In this document: positions 22,794 through 33,539 of the stretch, piece by piece | How the letters are laid out: every line of letters begins with the position of its first letter | Numbering within the stretch: the stretch's first letter is position 1 | Source: Nigrospora sphaerica | Taxonomy: Eukaryota > Ascomycota > Sordariomycetes > Amphisphaeriales > Apiosporaceae | Assembly (NCBI GenBank): GCA_018287875.1 | Contig: JAGVVL010000009.1 | Location: forward strand, 4,154,001 to 4,218,000 | Direction: 5' to 3' | DNA length: 64,000 bases | Made by a program: the position numbers and the translations under genes | Notes under the pieces: generated by a model | What the model was told of the DNA's origin: nothing | The model's input: the letters and a program-made list of their open reading frames with translations, nothing else | Database searches by the model: none

Positions 22794-23201
22794 TCAATGA
22801 GGTGATTTGACTTTCCAGTACCGGTAGTGGTCGATGGTGGAGGCGGATAGCCTCACCGTGCAGTCCTGTCGGCCGTAGATCTCATAAGAGACCCTAGTCC
22901 TACCCGACCAAAACTCAATGACCTTGCGGCCGTGTTCGGCATTGGAGATGGTCAGAGTACCATATTTAGAGCCTGAAGCCGGACGTTGGTACGAGAAAAG
23001 ACTTCCGATACCAACATCGGTGACCGAGCTTTTGTGTTTGCGGTGCTGCGTTTGGTAGACCTGGACATTGTCCTTGCCCGGGGCCGCCTCTTTACAAGCT
23101 TCCATTTCCGAAGCATTGTCCCTCTCTTCGTGACTGATAGGAGAAGCCATGGAACTGATTGCCGCAGTAGCGAGGAAGGCGGTGAGGGTGGACAGCTTCA
23201 T
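22794..23201 (-). CDS. Small secreted protein, unknown function
   Basis: Intronless, 135 aa. The N-terminus MKLSTLTAFLATAAISSMAS is a textbook signal peptide (basic n-region, hydrophobic core, small residues before a likely cut near residue 19-20). The mature part has an acidic stretch, two Cys (in MEACKEAA and RQDCTVRL), and a C-terminal half rich in beta-strand-forming residues (KYGTLTISN, RKVIEFWSGRTRVSYEIYG). The two Cys could form one disulfide. I do not recognise the family. It sits alone in a gene-poor, AT-rich, transposon-bearing island, the sort of place where fungal lineage-specific secreted proteins often lie. That is context, not proof of an effector role. The ATG at 23201 is the only one giving a signal peptide. 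Confidence 0.7.
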   Translation of the reverse strand: MKLSTLTAFLATAAISSMASPISHEERDNASEMEACKEAAPGKDNVQVYQTQHRKHKSSVTDVGIGSLFSYQRPASGSKYGTLTISNAEHGRKVIEFWSGRTRVSYEIYGRQDCTVRLSASTIDHYRYWKVKSPH

Positions 23202-26200
23202 GATGAGATTTCAATTTTCCGGATATTGGAAGACGGCAACGGTGTAGAATGAAGAAAGCACCGTGAGAGTTGACGGTGTCCTCACCTCCCTTATGTATTC
23301 ACGTAACCCGCTATCGTGACTTGACGAGTGTCCCGTTTCTTATTAGATTTACCATCAGGTGGTCTTCTCAAAGGAGGCACAAACCATAGGGACGGAAACT
23401 CTACCCCCCGCATTTTCAACTAGCCCCCCCTGTTTCTCAGGGGAACTAGAGTGTGGGGGCGGTCATGGGGATCAGGATATGATAGATTATCTCGCCACCA
23501 CGCCCTTATCGCTTCAGAGTATCTGATTTCGAAATAGAACGGATGTCGCGGAAAGCATGTTCCCGCTGAGAGTCGCGCCGCCCGTTGGTGACTCTTTACT
23601 AGGGAGGCCCAGCTGGGAGATGGAGAATTCCGTACGAACGATGAGAGGGGCAGTCATCCCACCAGTCAGCACGTGGACAGACGGGTGAAACCATGTCCAG
23701 ATCTGCTTGCAAACTTTCTGATTATCCACTCAGCTTGTCGCAAAGGAGCACGCCTTCGAGCAGGTCGCATCGGCGGCGGTAAGGAGCTATCCGCAGGCGT
23801 ATTTGCCCTTGGACCAAATTTGCTCCTTGCTTTCCACGTCGCCACAGCCATGGAACGAGCACCACCACGGCTCCTTATTTACAAATATTTGTTTGCCAAG
23901 CATGCTGCGGGCAGATTAGATGCGGTTGTGTCCGGTGGGCAGAGTTTGTTATGGGTCACATAACTGTAACTGTCGCTGGCCTGAGTCAAACCCGCGGCGT
24001 GAAGTACCATGGGTGCGTCACGAAACTGTCTCTATGTCCTCGGAGATCAATCGGAGGTGTGCTGGGGAGCCCTTGGAATCGGGTGCCATGCTGGGCATCT
24101 GCACTTTTCTGAGTATTGTTCGGCATTGTGCCAATAATTACATGCTGCGCTGCAAGCGTGCTCTTCAGGTTAACACGGAGCCGCGACTATCATGGATTAA
24201 TACTTCACACAGGGCAAGTACCTATCCAAATCCCGAGCACTAGGGTTTGAAGTTACGAAACTCTGAAGAAATATGCACGAGCTGTCCCTCCCCCACGAGT
24301 CGGTACCCAGGTGAGACGGAAAGCAGTGCTTTTCGTACATCACCGTTCAACTTTTCATGACATATTATGGGTTTCTATCTCAACATGCTCAGAAATGGCG
24401 ATTGTAGTGCAGGCCCACCAATACAAGGCAGGGATTGGGCGAAACCTTCTACAACTCACGTCTATTAGGTTTCTTTAAGTACTTCCAGTGTGGCGTAGAT
24501 ACTCTCCAGCCTCCGAAGCTTAATTCGCGTCTTTCAACTGGTTCAACTAAAGTTCAGCCAGAATCGCCATTTTGTGAGCCTGTTGAGATACGTCAGATGC
24601 GACGTAGCTTCAGAGAGGCGAATATCAACTTGTCTCCTCTCGGCTATGAGGGTGAAACAGGTAGTCTTTAGTGAAGTGCCTTCATTTGTCCCATGGATCT
24701 GTGCGGTACTAAGTAGACAAGTGACGTTCCCAGTTGATCATAGCATGTCTGCTGTAAGAATACAGGACACCGAGGCTGGCTCTCATACACGACTATGTCT
24801 TACCCCGGCTGCGACAGGGAACGGCGCGGTATGGTCTACTGTCTTCGCCCCAGCTCTCTAGATAGCTCGTCCCAGAAGTCGGTCGATGGGGGAGTGACCA
24901 TCGCCCCGGGTCAAACCCAGTAGAATACAAAGAGGTCCTGTAATTTTCACGAGCCTAAGGTCGTGTGACCATAGAAGCCTTCGATACGATGTGCGGAAAT
25001 GGACGGTTCCGTCCTAACGTAAACTGCCTGGTGCCTTGTGCAGCTTCGCTTTCTTTTATGATAAGTTGTCGGTGTTCATTTACTTGACTTCCTTGTGCCC
25101 ATATCCCAGCGCTTCAGACACTTATGACGGTGGTTATGTTCACTCTTCTTTTTGATCCAACTCCTCTCCCCACCATCTATGGCTTGCTCCCCACTACATA
25201 CTCACCGTTTTCCAAGGTTTCGCTGCTTTCGGCCGGTTGGGCGGGACCAAAAAACATGGCTGAAAAGAACACATTCAGCCTCGGCGTCTTGGACCAATTG
25301 CAAGCTCTAGAATGGACAGAAAGCAACATGCATAGGTACGCCGTGATTTCTGAATTGCGGCAGTTAGAGGGTCTCGGTGCAGAGCGGAACCGCAGCCCCA
25401 ATGATGGCTTGATCACCGGACGAGGGGTCTCTGTGAGGCGGTCGAGGTTTTTGGACGTCTTGGAAGAGTTACGTCGTCTCCGTTTGTTGGCAATCTGATC
25501 GTACAGCGTAGTTAAAGGACAGAGCAGCTCTTCGCAATAAATAGTAGTCATCTTGTGGCCAGATATGAAGTGGAACATGTACCACTAGCTGCTTACTTGC
25601 AATAATACAAGCATGTCTTTAACCGTCTGTCAAGAACAATAGCTTTTTCTGATACCACAAATAGCGAGATCCTGTAGCTTCCTGTCGTAACAGTAGGCTC
25701 CTGTAACTGCCTGTCGTAACAGTGGGCTTTAATGACTATATAGTCTTATAGGAAACATGTGCCGAGGCCTGTTAGTGGCAGTGGGGACGTTGATGGTGGA
25801 AGAGGAATTTGCCAACAGGGCAGGATTTGCAGCGGCCAGCAAGTTAAGGATGTCTGAAGAAATCGCCAAATGTAACTTGAAGATGCATACCAAGCTCTCC
25901 ATGCGGGTGAAGATCCCAAAAGGCTACGAGATCGTGGATGGCTGTTCATAAACGTCTTTGCTTTCCTGGGTGTGCTCTCATAAATTTCCACGGGTCGTCT
26001 CTTTTATTGCCATGCCTATGTTTCCTTTGAAGCGGGGTAAGTGTTACGCGCATCACGTTCAATTCTCACAGAGATGCAGCTCTGTATCAAACAGGCTGCC
26101 GCGTTTGTCAAAGCTGAGGAGAGCAAACGCCGAAGGCTGTGTTCCCTCAACCTGGCTCGGCAAGGCGGGGCAGACAACTCGTCACTTTTCTTCCATCTGC

Positions 26201-26341
26201 CAACGCATCAGTCCGAACCTCTGCCTCCCCATCATCGTCTCTCCTTAACCTCTGTTGAACTGGCTATCGGTCGCGCCACTCTCTCTTCGGCTATCAGGGC
26301 CTCAGCTCAAGTTTTTCGAGAACCCACCCTTCCCCGTCAAG
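23202..26341. other. AT-richer gene-poor stretch
   Basis: About 3.1 kb. A 124-codon open frame at 25124-25498 (+) ends in a Leu/Arg-rich helix-like segment but resembles no family, lacks clear splice partners, and is not called. A 29-bp tandem duplication lies at 25671-25728. The last 200 bases before 26342 are probably the leader of the ISG12-like gene. Confidence 0.35.
25671..25728. repeat. 29-bp tandem duplication
   Basis: Two adjacent 29-base units (25671-25699 and 25700-25728) are identical at 26 of 29 positions. Both contain the core CTGTCGTAACAGT. The function is unknown. Confidence 0.7.
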
Positions 26342-27133
26342 ATGTTCGACCACATCTGCGGCTTCGGAGAGCACATGTTCCATCAAGCTTCGGAAGTCAT
26401 CCAGAACACCGTCGAGAATGGTGCCACCTTCATCACCGACGTTATGGATGGTGAAAATCTCCGAAACGCCGGGGAACACATCTTTCATCAAGCCTCTAAT
26501 GCCATCCAGAACACCGCCGAGAATGGTGCTGCTGTCGTCGCCGACGCGATGGACGGCGACAATTTCCGAAACACCGGGGAGCGCATCTTTCATCAAGCCT
26601 CTGATGCCATCCAGAACACCGCCGAGAATGGTGCTGCTGTCGTCGCCGACGCGATGGACGGCGACAATCTCCGAGATGCCGGGGGGCGCATCCTTCACCA
26701 GGCCTCCGAGGCCATCCAGAACAACACCGGAAACAATACTGCTTTCTTCGTCGGCGCAACCGTGGCCGGCGCGGTTCTTTCGCCTCTGCTGATGGGCCCG
26801 GCCCTGGGAGCCATAGGATTCAGCGCTATTGGACCGGTTGCTGGTAAGATTCATGTTTCATCTCCTCGCGAAGGGCTAAAGCTGATGGACCGCTGTGCTT
26901 GTGCAGGATCCATGGCCGCCGGTTACCAATCGGCCTTTGGCGTCGGCGCTGTCTTTAGCACTTTGCAGAGTGCCGCCATGGGAGGTTATGGCGTACCTAT
27001 TGTGATTTCGGCTTTCTCGGCTGTTGGTGCATTGTTTGGAGGTTCCGTCTCTGCTGCCGCTACTTCGAGCAAGAAGAACCAATCCGACAACGTCGAGAAT
27101 GAGGCCGAAGACAAGGATAAGCGGGCGGCTTGA
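26342..27133 (+). CDS. ISG12/IFI6-27-like hydrophobic protein with four 35-aa repeats
   Basis: join(26342..26843, 26907..27133), 242 aa. The N-terminal half is four tandem 35-residue units, each with a HQAS-x-x-IQN core, an NGA segment and a MDG-E/D-N boundary (starts of the matched words at 26376, 26481, 26586, 26691). Units 2 and 3 are nearly identical in DNA, so the expansion looks recent. The C-terminal half is Gly/Ala-rich and hydrophobic (FFVGATVAGAVLSPLLMGPA, GFSAIGPVAG, then SMAAGYQSAFGVGAVFSTLQ and SAAMGGYG). This GF-A-GP-AGS...QSAAMGG pattern is that of the ISG12/IFI6 family, small membrane proteins linked to mitochondria and cell death in animals; the fungal role is unknown. The 63-bp intron falls in the conserved Gly of PVAG|S; it is a multiple of three with no stop, so reading through would insert 21 residues. 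It ends in a charged tail (EAEDKDKRAA). Confidence 0.78.
   Translation: MFDHICGFGEHMFHQASEVIQNTVENGATFITDVMDGENLRNAGEHIFHQASNAIQNTAENGAAVVADAMDGDNFRNTGERIFHQASDAIQNTAENGAAVVADAMDGDNLRDAGGRILHQASEAIQNNTGNNTAFFVGATVAGAVLSPLLMGPALGAIGFSAIGPVAGKIHVSSPREGLKLMDRCACAGSMAAGYQSAFGVGAVFSTLQSAAMGGYGVPIVISAFSAVGALFGGSVSAAATSSKKNQSDNVENEAEDKDKRAA
26376..26735 (+). repeat. Four in-frame 105-bp coding repeats
   Basis: The word coding for (M/I)FHQAS recurs at exact 105-base steps. Units 2 and 3 share long identical runs, whereas units 1 and 4 have diverged. This is the DNA basis of the 35-aa protein repeats in the ISG12-like gene. Confidence 0.85.
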
Positions 27134-27997
27134 TTCTGGACCGAAAGACTGGCGTGAATATGATCCCAAAAATAGCCAAGCGGGACTGGTGAAGCCTTTG
27201 ACGAGGAGTCGCCCCAAGGACCTGAGTTCGAGACGGGGAAGAAATGGCGGCAAGATCAGAATGAGGACGTATTCAGATCAGAGAGAGAGGTGGGGGGCAT
27301 CCTCTGGGTCAGTAAGAGAAAAGCGAGAAGACATATTCGGATCAGAAAAGGAGCGTGTTCCGCTGCCCAGCAGTCAAATTTCACAACCCCCAGAATAACA
27401 TAGGTTCCCCCTGTTTTCATCTCTGGATCTCTCGTCCGTGAAGGAAATGCACGGCCAGCTGAGTTTCGTGGAGTTCCGGCAGCACCTCTCCTCCACCCCT
27501 ATGGTATTGCCAGTTGGGAGAGCTGGAATGCTTTAATCTTTTTTAAGCATATGTCGCACATATAAGGCGCAGTTGCTGCAGAGCAATTGTGGATCCGTTT
27601 TTGTACCACAGCATACAAACTACCATCATATGCTCCTCAAAGTAATCTCTCCAAGCGCTGCTTTTAGAAACTCGCCCCTGAACGCCGCTGATATCGTTCA
27701 GTGGGACTTCCATAATGTCTCTCGACCAGCCAGTAGTGTGGGCTTTTTGACGATAGCTTCAAGGCGGTCGACGACCATCACTTATTGAATTGTAGTTGAG
27801 GTGGGCCACAACAACTTTGTTGGCCAGTTTACTTAGGCCGACCTGTGCCCCAACAACCTGTTACGACCATTAAAAAATCACACGGGTAGATCAGGCCAAT
27901 ATAGAGTATTTCATACACTAAGGTATGGGAGAGATGCGTGGGGGGAGGAGCATCGTGACTCGGCGGGAAAAGAACCAAAGGACAAAAAGATGATCAT
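27134..27997. other. Gene-free stretch between ISG12-like gene and tRNA-Gly
   Basis: About 0.86 kb. A loose duplication of about 30 bases (near 27258-27290 and 27325-27355, both with CAGATCAGA or CGGATCAGA) is visible. No coding or RNA gene is recognised. Confidence 0.35.
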
Positions 27998-28068
27998 TGC
28001 ATTAGCCGCGAATCGAACGCGGGGCCCATCGATGGCAACGATGGATTTTACCACTAAACCACTAATGC
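27998..28068 (-). tRNA. tRNA-Gly (anticodon GCC)
   Basis: 71 nt with no intron. On the minus strand it begins GCATTAG and ends CTAATGC plus discriminator A, giving a seven-base-pair acceptor stem. The A box (TGGTTTAGTGGT) and B box (GTTCGATTC) are good matches. The anticodon stem CATCG/CGATG closes the loop TTGCCAT, so the anticodon is GCC. It decodes GGC and GGU glycine codons, which suits a GC-rich genome. Confidence 0.95.
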
Positions 28069-28625
28069 TTGATGAAAGATAGCCTTCTTATCAAGAATTT
28101 CCTCAGAGAATTACAACAAAAATTGGGTACGTCTTCTGCTCTACACTCAACCCCCATACTCCCCGGCCATCTCGTTTTTAAATAGCCAAAGGAAAAATAT
28201 TAATAATCGGCGGTGGCAATAGGGAAAGACTTAATCAGTTACGAGGAGAGAAGGAAAGAGGCAAGGACAACAGCGGTCATTGTAGTCGAAGAGTAAGGAA
28301 GACACAAGATTAGCGGAGGGGGACATCCTTTCTTATATGTCTACCACCCTGCTCCTTCGTCTGGTTGAGCCGTAGCAAAAGAGGATAATACTGATAGATA
28401 GAACCGGCTTTTTCTTTATTGGAAGATTTTCTGCTGGGTTTTGGGGGACCGGCGCCGGTCTTGGCAGCCCAAAAAAATGTCAGAGACACGAGGGCGCGGG
28501 CCAAGGACAAAAGATACAAAATTGGAATCTCAGGGGTAGGAGCCTTCAATAGAGGAATATGGAGGACGGGGAACTCGGCGGCGGGGTAGCGGGCAAGTGG
28601 ATGCGAGCCATAAGAAAGGAAAGAT

Positions 28626-28760
28626 GGGACCCAGACTGAGGAGAAGGACAGAGATTAACGCCATTCAACCTCTACCCCTACCTTCTGCCTATCGAGAGCT
28701 TTGACAGCACCCCGTGCCCCTTCTTGCCTACACTCCGAAGAACTCCCCTGACAGAAAGCA
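28626..28760. repeat. Diverged duplicated segment, copy 1
   Basis: It shares an ordered series of short matches with 30147-30285, including CCATTCA(A/G)CCTCTAC, TCTTGCCT and a closing AACAGACAG/TGACAGAAAG word. Both copies lie in the same orientation. It looks like an old segmental or transposon-derived duplication that has since diverged. Confidence 0.55.
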
Positions 28761-28892
28761 AATATTACCAGAAACGCCGACTCCCCTTTGCTCCATAACA
28801 AAAAGAAGAAGAAACTACCAACGACCCCGAGTGAAAGCAACGATATCCAAAGTGCACTCTCGCCTCCCGACGACAAATCCTCGCCTCAACCC

Positions 28893-29276
28893 TCATAGCC
28901 AGACGCCCCCCGAACTGCTGCCCTCGCCATTGGACTTGCGGGTCAAGGAAGCGCCCCCCGAATTGCCGCCTTTGTCATCCGGGGCGCCCTCGCCATCATT
29001 CGCGAGCGCGACGCCGTTGGCCGCCGGCGCGTCCCCCTGCCCCCAGATGCGCAAGAAGAGGCGCAAGAAGCGGCGCCCCAACGCCCGCGCCCACGCTGTC
29101 GTGGATGCCCGCTGGCCCAGGACGCAAAGCCTGCCCAACTCGGCCGCCTGGGCTGCCACCAGGTCCTTTTCCGCCTCAAGGCGCTCTCACAACTGATCGT
29201 GTTTGTCGTTCGCCGCCATCAGTTGCTCCCTCAGAATCCCCATAGCCGAGACATCGCCGCTTCCAGAAGGACACAT
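28893..29276 (-). pseudogene. Broken coding frame with coiled-coil-like start, unknown family
   Basis: On the minus strand an ATG at 29276 opens MCPSGSGDVSAMGILREQLM and continues AANDKHDQL. A TGA at 29189-29187 interrupts it, after which the frame continues ERLEAEKDLVAAQAAELGRL and a Gly/Asp-rich stretch to a stop at 28893. The heptad-like charge pattern runs straight across the stop, so the TGA probably replaced a CGA Arg codon (a C-to-T change). Downstream (28655-28876, minus) another open piece has a hydrophobic, membrane-like segment. I do not recognise the family. It could instead be a spliced gene in which an intron removes the stop, but I saw no convincing splice pair. Confidence 0.35.
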
Positions 29277-30146
29277 GGCGTCGGTGTGAGGTCCAGAAGT
29301 AAATTTCGAGACGGTGGAAAGAAAGATGTAGAGCCGATAACAGGGTGTGCGAAAGAATGAGAGACTGATTGCGTGTTAAGTCAAGTTGGGGTCTGAAGCG
29401 ATGGGAAAGGGGTTATCTGAGAAAGGTGTAACTTACCGTGTGTTGAAGGGAGTTGAGTGGGTAACCGAACGTGTGTTGAATCGACTTGGGTTGCAAGGCA
29501 GTGTAAGTGAAGTTGGTTGGTGAATGAATCATGTCCCAATCGAAGGGCGGTGGGAAAGTTTCCCATAAATACAGGTTATGGAGTGGGAAGACCGAGCCTT
29601 CCACCACTGCGGGATCATCGTTTCGCTCCTCCTTCAATGAATCAGCCATGAAATCCGATAGAACTTTCCGGAAAGAGCGGCGGAGACAGCCACGAGGCCT
29701 ATCTACGTGAGGAGCGATGTGTTAATAGCCAGGGACGTAGGCAACCACCAAAAAAGCCAAACGGCGGAAAGTTGAAATTACCTCCTGAGCCTCGACCCAA
29801 CCCTAAGAGAACTTCGACATGACGTAGAGCATAGGCTATGTAGCATAGCAAAGGTCGTGAGAAGCAAAGGTACAAGTGGTGCAGTAAAAGGAACAAAGGG
29901 AATTATCTGTGGGTATAGCAGCAGATTTGCCCCGAGGGTACCCGTGTCATTTAGGAAAAACCACACGACCTAGCACTGAAGGCTAGTGCTAAGCCATGCG
30001 AATAACCTCCTACGGGGGCTGTGACAGAGGAAGGGAGCTCAGAACGGGGCTGAAAGGCTAAGGATAAAATAGATGAAGGAAAGTACCGGGCCCTCAACAG
30101 ATGGGAGCCATTAAGGCAGCGGCAGGGTGGACGCTGGTGATGAAGG

Positions 30147-30285
30147 AGGCACCCAGACTAGAATGGAAAGAAGGATAAAACTAAATACCATTCAGCCTCT
30201 ACTCCTACCTGTCACTTACCCAGTGCCTCGACAATCCCTGAGCACCCGTTCTTGCCTGTACCCCGGGAAACCCCTTTAACAGACA
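30147..30285. repeat. Diverged duplicated segment, copy 2
   Basis: Partner of 28626-28760. Minus-strand reading frames in both copies end in similarly placed short C-terminal sequences, so both may be 3' ends of one decayed gene or element family. Confidence 0.55.
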
Positions 30286-31753
30286 GATGGGGCCCGGGAA
30301 TGAGAGACTTGAGATCAGCAGAATGCGACTCGACTGGCGACTCGGCTCGCCTGGACGAGTAAAAAAAAGCCCACAAGAGAAAATTCCCTACACTTTTGGC
30401 CTCCCAGGACCTCCCCCTCGTTCCAGGTTTTGGGGCGGCTCGCGCATGATTAAAAATAGAAACGCCATTTTCTACCCGTGAGCTGGGTATTTTCCCCAAC
30501 AGTAGTCTCAATTGCCTGCCGCTTGAACGGCCAAAATTCATATATCCACTGGCACCCTGATACTGGGCCAATGGGCGAGGATGGGCGTTTCCATTACCAA
30601 GCGCGAGTGGCAAGGGGGAGAAGGGGAGTTGGGGGAGGGGGGGGGAAAAGTGATTTTTGGTTGGTTGGTTAGGGGGGGAACTTCCCCAAAAGAAGCGGCT
30701 CATTTCACTTGATCTAGCGTCACCTGCCCGTCTAGTAATAGACTGGAGTTTAGATATATGTATATAGATATCTACTTCTTTAACACGGTCCTGTTAAAGT
30801 ACAACTGTTGTCTAAAAGATAATTGCGGATATGTGAAAGGGAACGTAGGAGGCTGTTTGGGGAGGGATCGAGCCACTTATTTTGATCCCCCCTCTCGTTA
30901 ACTTGACATCAAAACTAACTCCTGGCTCGCTCGGAATGAACAGGTACTTGATAGGCTTACGCGCGCTGAATTAAGCTTGATGTATTAAGCTTGGAGGCTT
31001 GGAAGCTCGGAACTCCACCAGACTGAATGTGGCGGCCGCGGCGCTTGGTCACGAAGCGCTTACCCTTCGGCATTGCGTACGGTGAATGCCATGGATTCCG
31101 ACGGTTACTCTGAGCCTGACATCAAGAAGATAAAGAGGTACGTCGAGCCTCACCAAACTTCCATGAGACCACATGTACTACTATCTGAGGTCTTTTCTGA
31201 TGTCAAGGGCGAGACTCCCTCCAGGACCTCTTCCATCCAAGGTTCCACACACACCCCCACACCCCCACACATACACGCCGCCCAAAGCGTCTGTTCCTGG
31301 ACCGGTCTGGGTACGGATGGACACCTGGTTTCTCCCCAGCGGCATCAGGTAATATTAACAGTGCCACCCAAGAAGGGAATGCCCAAAGGCCGTAATCTTG
31401 TTCGCAAAAACAAGGGGTATGATACTGTCATTCCGTTTCTATATATCGCATAGCGTGTCAGATCCGGCGAGTCTCTCACCAGTCAGGGGCGTTGGGGGTG
31501 CGAGGCCGCATACCCAGAGCCCGTAATTACAGAAATGGAAACAGCCACACCAAGCTTTTCTTCTTCGTCGTAAGAGTCCCTTCCCGTGGAGCTCTAAACC
31601 TCTTCCGGCCTCGAGCTCCCTCCCAACCCGGGCACTTCGGTAGCGCCGCTTGCCACGATGCCGCAGGCGGAGGACCGGCAGTTGGGCTCCGAGCGACTGC
31701 GACGTGGCTTTCGACTATTCGTTAACGCCCCATCAGGCCGGGCCCGACGAGGT

Positions 31754-33539
31754 TCAGTCGACCTGCTTCTCGCACCCGATCCTGCCGAGCAATTCCTTGC
31801 GGTCGCTGTGGCCGGGCAGACTGACGCCCGAGGTCGACGCGGCTCGCTTGACCCCGGTCCGGCGTTCCCAGTTCTTCAGGTCAATAGCCTCAACGCCGAC
31901 CTCCTGCTCCAGGGGCTCGGCCTCTTCGTACTCATACTCCTCCTCCTCCTCCTCGGCGCCCTCGTCGTCGCTGCGGACGTCGTCGGCGCTGCCGCCCTTG
32001 AGAACGCGGATGGCCACGCCGATGATGGTGATGAACCAAGCGATGGTGATGAGCTGGAGGAAGAGCAGGCAGGCCAGGAAGCCACCGTTGATGTTGCGGT
32101 TGAAGCACACGGTGCCCGTGGGGTCCCGGAAGGGCTCCAAAAGGTGACCCCATTTGTCAGGCACGGGAAAGGGGCCGGTAAGGTTCGTGTCAGATCCCCT
32201 GTAGCAGCTATCACCAATGATGACGGGAATATCCGCATAGATGCTCCAGCACGTCATAAGATAGAATACGTGGCGCGCCATGAACCACGACACCATGAAG
32301 ATGCCAAAGAGCACATCGGGCACCGTGGTGAAGCCCAGGTACTTGAAGCACTTGGCGAGCTGCCCGTTTTGTCAGTTTCGCATGTCGCGGCAGCAGGTGG
32401 AAGGGCAAAAGCAGCTTACGGGAAGGAAGATGTCAACCAAATCCATGAGGACCAGGATAAGGTTGCCGACGCGCGTCTGGTGATAGTAGTAGGAGCACGA
32501 GATGAGGGCAATGGTGACGAAGTGGTGGGTCAGCATCTGCCAATGGTCCTTGCGGCGCTCCTCGATGTTGATAACAAGGACCTGCTGCAGCCAGAAGGCC
32601 CATTGCGCCAGGAAGTAGCCTTTGCTCAGGCCCTCCAACTCGCGGACCGGCCAGTTGGTCCACAGCTCCTTCAAATTCAAGTAGTAGTCGGAATGCGAAT
32701 ACAGGTACTGGCGAGGCAACTGTGAGCAAGCGCCCCCGGGCGTCACGGGAGAGGGGAGAGTACTTACCCAGCCGAGAGGCCAGAAAACCGAGTAGTATAT
32801 CAGGAGCCAGGCCTGCTCGGAGAAGCGCGTAACCTCCTTCCGCTTGGAAATCCCCCACGTCTTGGCGAGGGGCGCGAGGATGTGCTCCATGAAGCCGGCC
32901 CGGAGGCCGGTAAACAGGACGACGCAAAAGGAGATAAAGTAGTAGTCATCGCTGCCGGCGGCGTAGCGGCCTGTAGCCGGGTTATAGTGACCGATGGTGA
33001 AGAACTTGGAGGTAACGGGGCGGGCCTTCGACATGCAGAAGTGAGTGAGGAAAAGCAGGGCGATGAGGTTCAGCGCAAAGCCTGTGCGTCCAACGTTTTA
33101 CGTCAGCTTTTGACTCATCAAGGGCGCGGGCAGCGCTGCCGTGGAACATAGGAGTATTTTTTATTCCAGGGGAAGGGCAGAATGTTTCTCCCAGGCGCCT
33201 GTGGGAGTCCTTCGTACCTGTCTGGTTGTCGAGCAGCCAGCGGGCCAGGCTCTTCATAGGCCCATCGCCTTTCCGCTTGACCCTCCGGATGATAACCTTG
33301 TTGTTGGCCGTCTGCATGTACAAGGGGCCGTTCATGCCCGACCTGCGCGAGGACAGGCCGGGACGCGAACTGCCATGGGCCGATTTGGACCTCACTAATT
33401 TGTGATCGCCAAAGGTCGGCGTCATCGGCGTCGAGGGTTGCGAGAAGGGCGGCACGGGGGCGCCAGCGGCGGCGGCGGCGGCGGGGGCGGGCGCGGTAGG
33501 CGCATCTTGCGAGGCGGCACGAGGCATCGAGTCGCCCAT
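31754..33539 (-). CDS. LAG1: Ceramide synthase (sphingosine N-acyltransferase) Lag1
   Basis: complement(join(31754..32359, 32420..32707, 32768..33081, 33218..33539)), 509 aa. Ceramide synthase joins a fatty acyl-CoA to a sphingoid base in the ER membrane. After a Ser/Pro/Ala-rich cytosolic head (1-107) come several membrane spans and the TLC (TRAM-LAG-CLN8) domain. The catalytic Lag1 motif is plain: NIEERRKDHWQMLTHHF (His pair at about 273-274), followed by ISCSYYYHQTRVGNLILVLM and DLVDIFLPLAKC. The upstream block ELWTNWPVRELEGLSKGYFL is also typical. The tail is strongly acidic (EEEEEYEYEEAEP), a feature of fungal Lag1/Lac1. Introns are 60, 60 and 136 bp with GTAAG(T/C) and GTACGA donors, and phases agree. 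The frame is open upstream of 33539, but ATGGGCGACTC is the likely start. Fungi often have a second ceramide synthase, and one gene cannot say which acyl length it prefers. Confidence 0.94.

Larger units (their letters stand above)
28069..31753. other. Gene-poor stretch with decayed coding frames
   Basis: About 3.7 kb. It contains the broken frame at 28893-29276 and two diverged copies of one segment (28626-28760 and 30147-30285). Further minus-strand fragments near 29410-29700 look coding-like but are interrupted. An isolated open frame at 31073-31453 (+) resembles nothing known. I read this as degraded duplicated sequence. Confidence 0.4.

Noticed and set aside
25124..25498. Open frame of 124 codons with a Leu/Arg-rich C-terminus
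   Set aside because: No family resemblance, no convincing start context or splice partners, and it lies in a gene-poor stretch where such frames occur by chance.
27858..27868. TGTTACGACC word near tRNA-Gly, resembling the start of a fungal LTR
   Set aside because: No matching LTR end, primer-binding site or second copy was found nearby, so a solo LTR cannot be supported.
31073..31453. Open frame of 126 codons upstream of the ceramide synthase 3' end
   Set aside because: The sequence is unlike any protein I know and includes a CA-rich simple stretch (HTPTPPHIHA). It is not supported as a gene.
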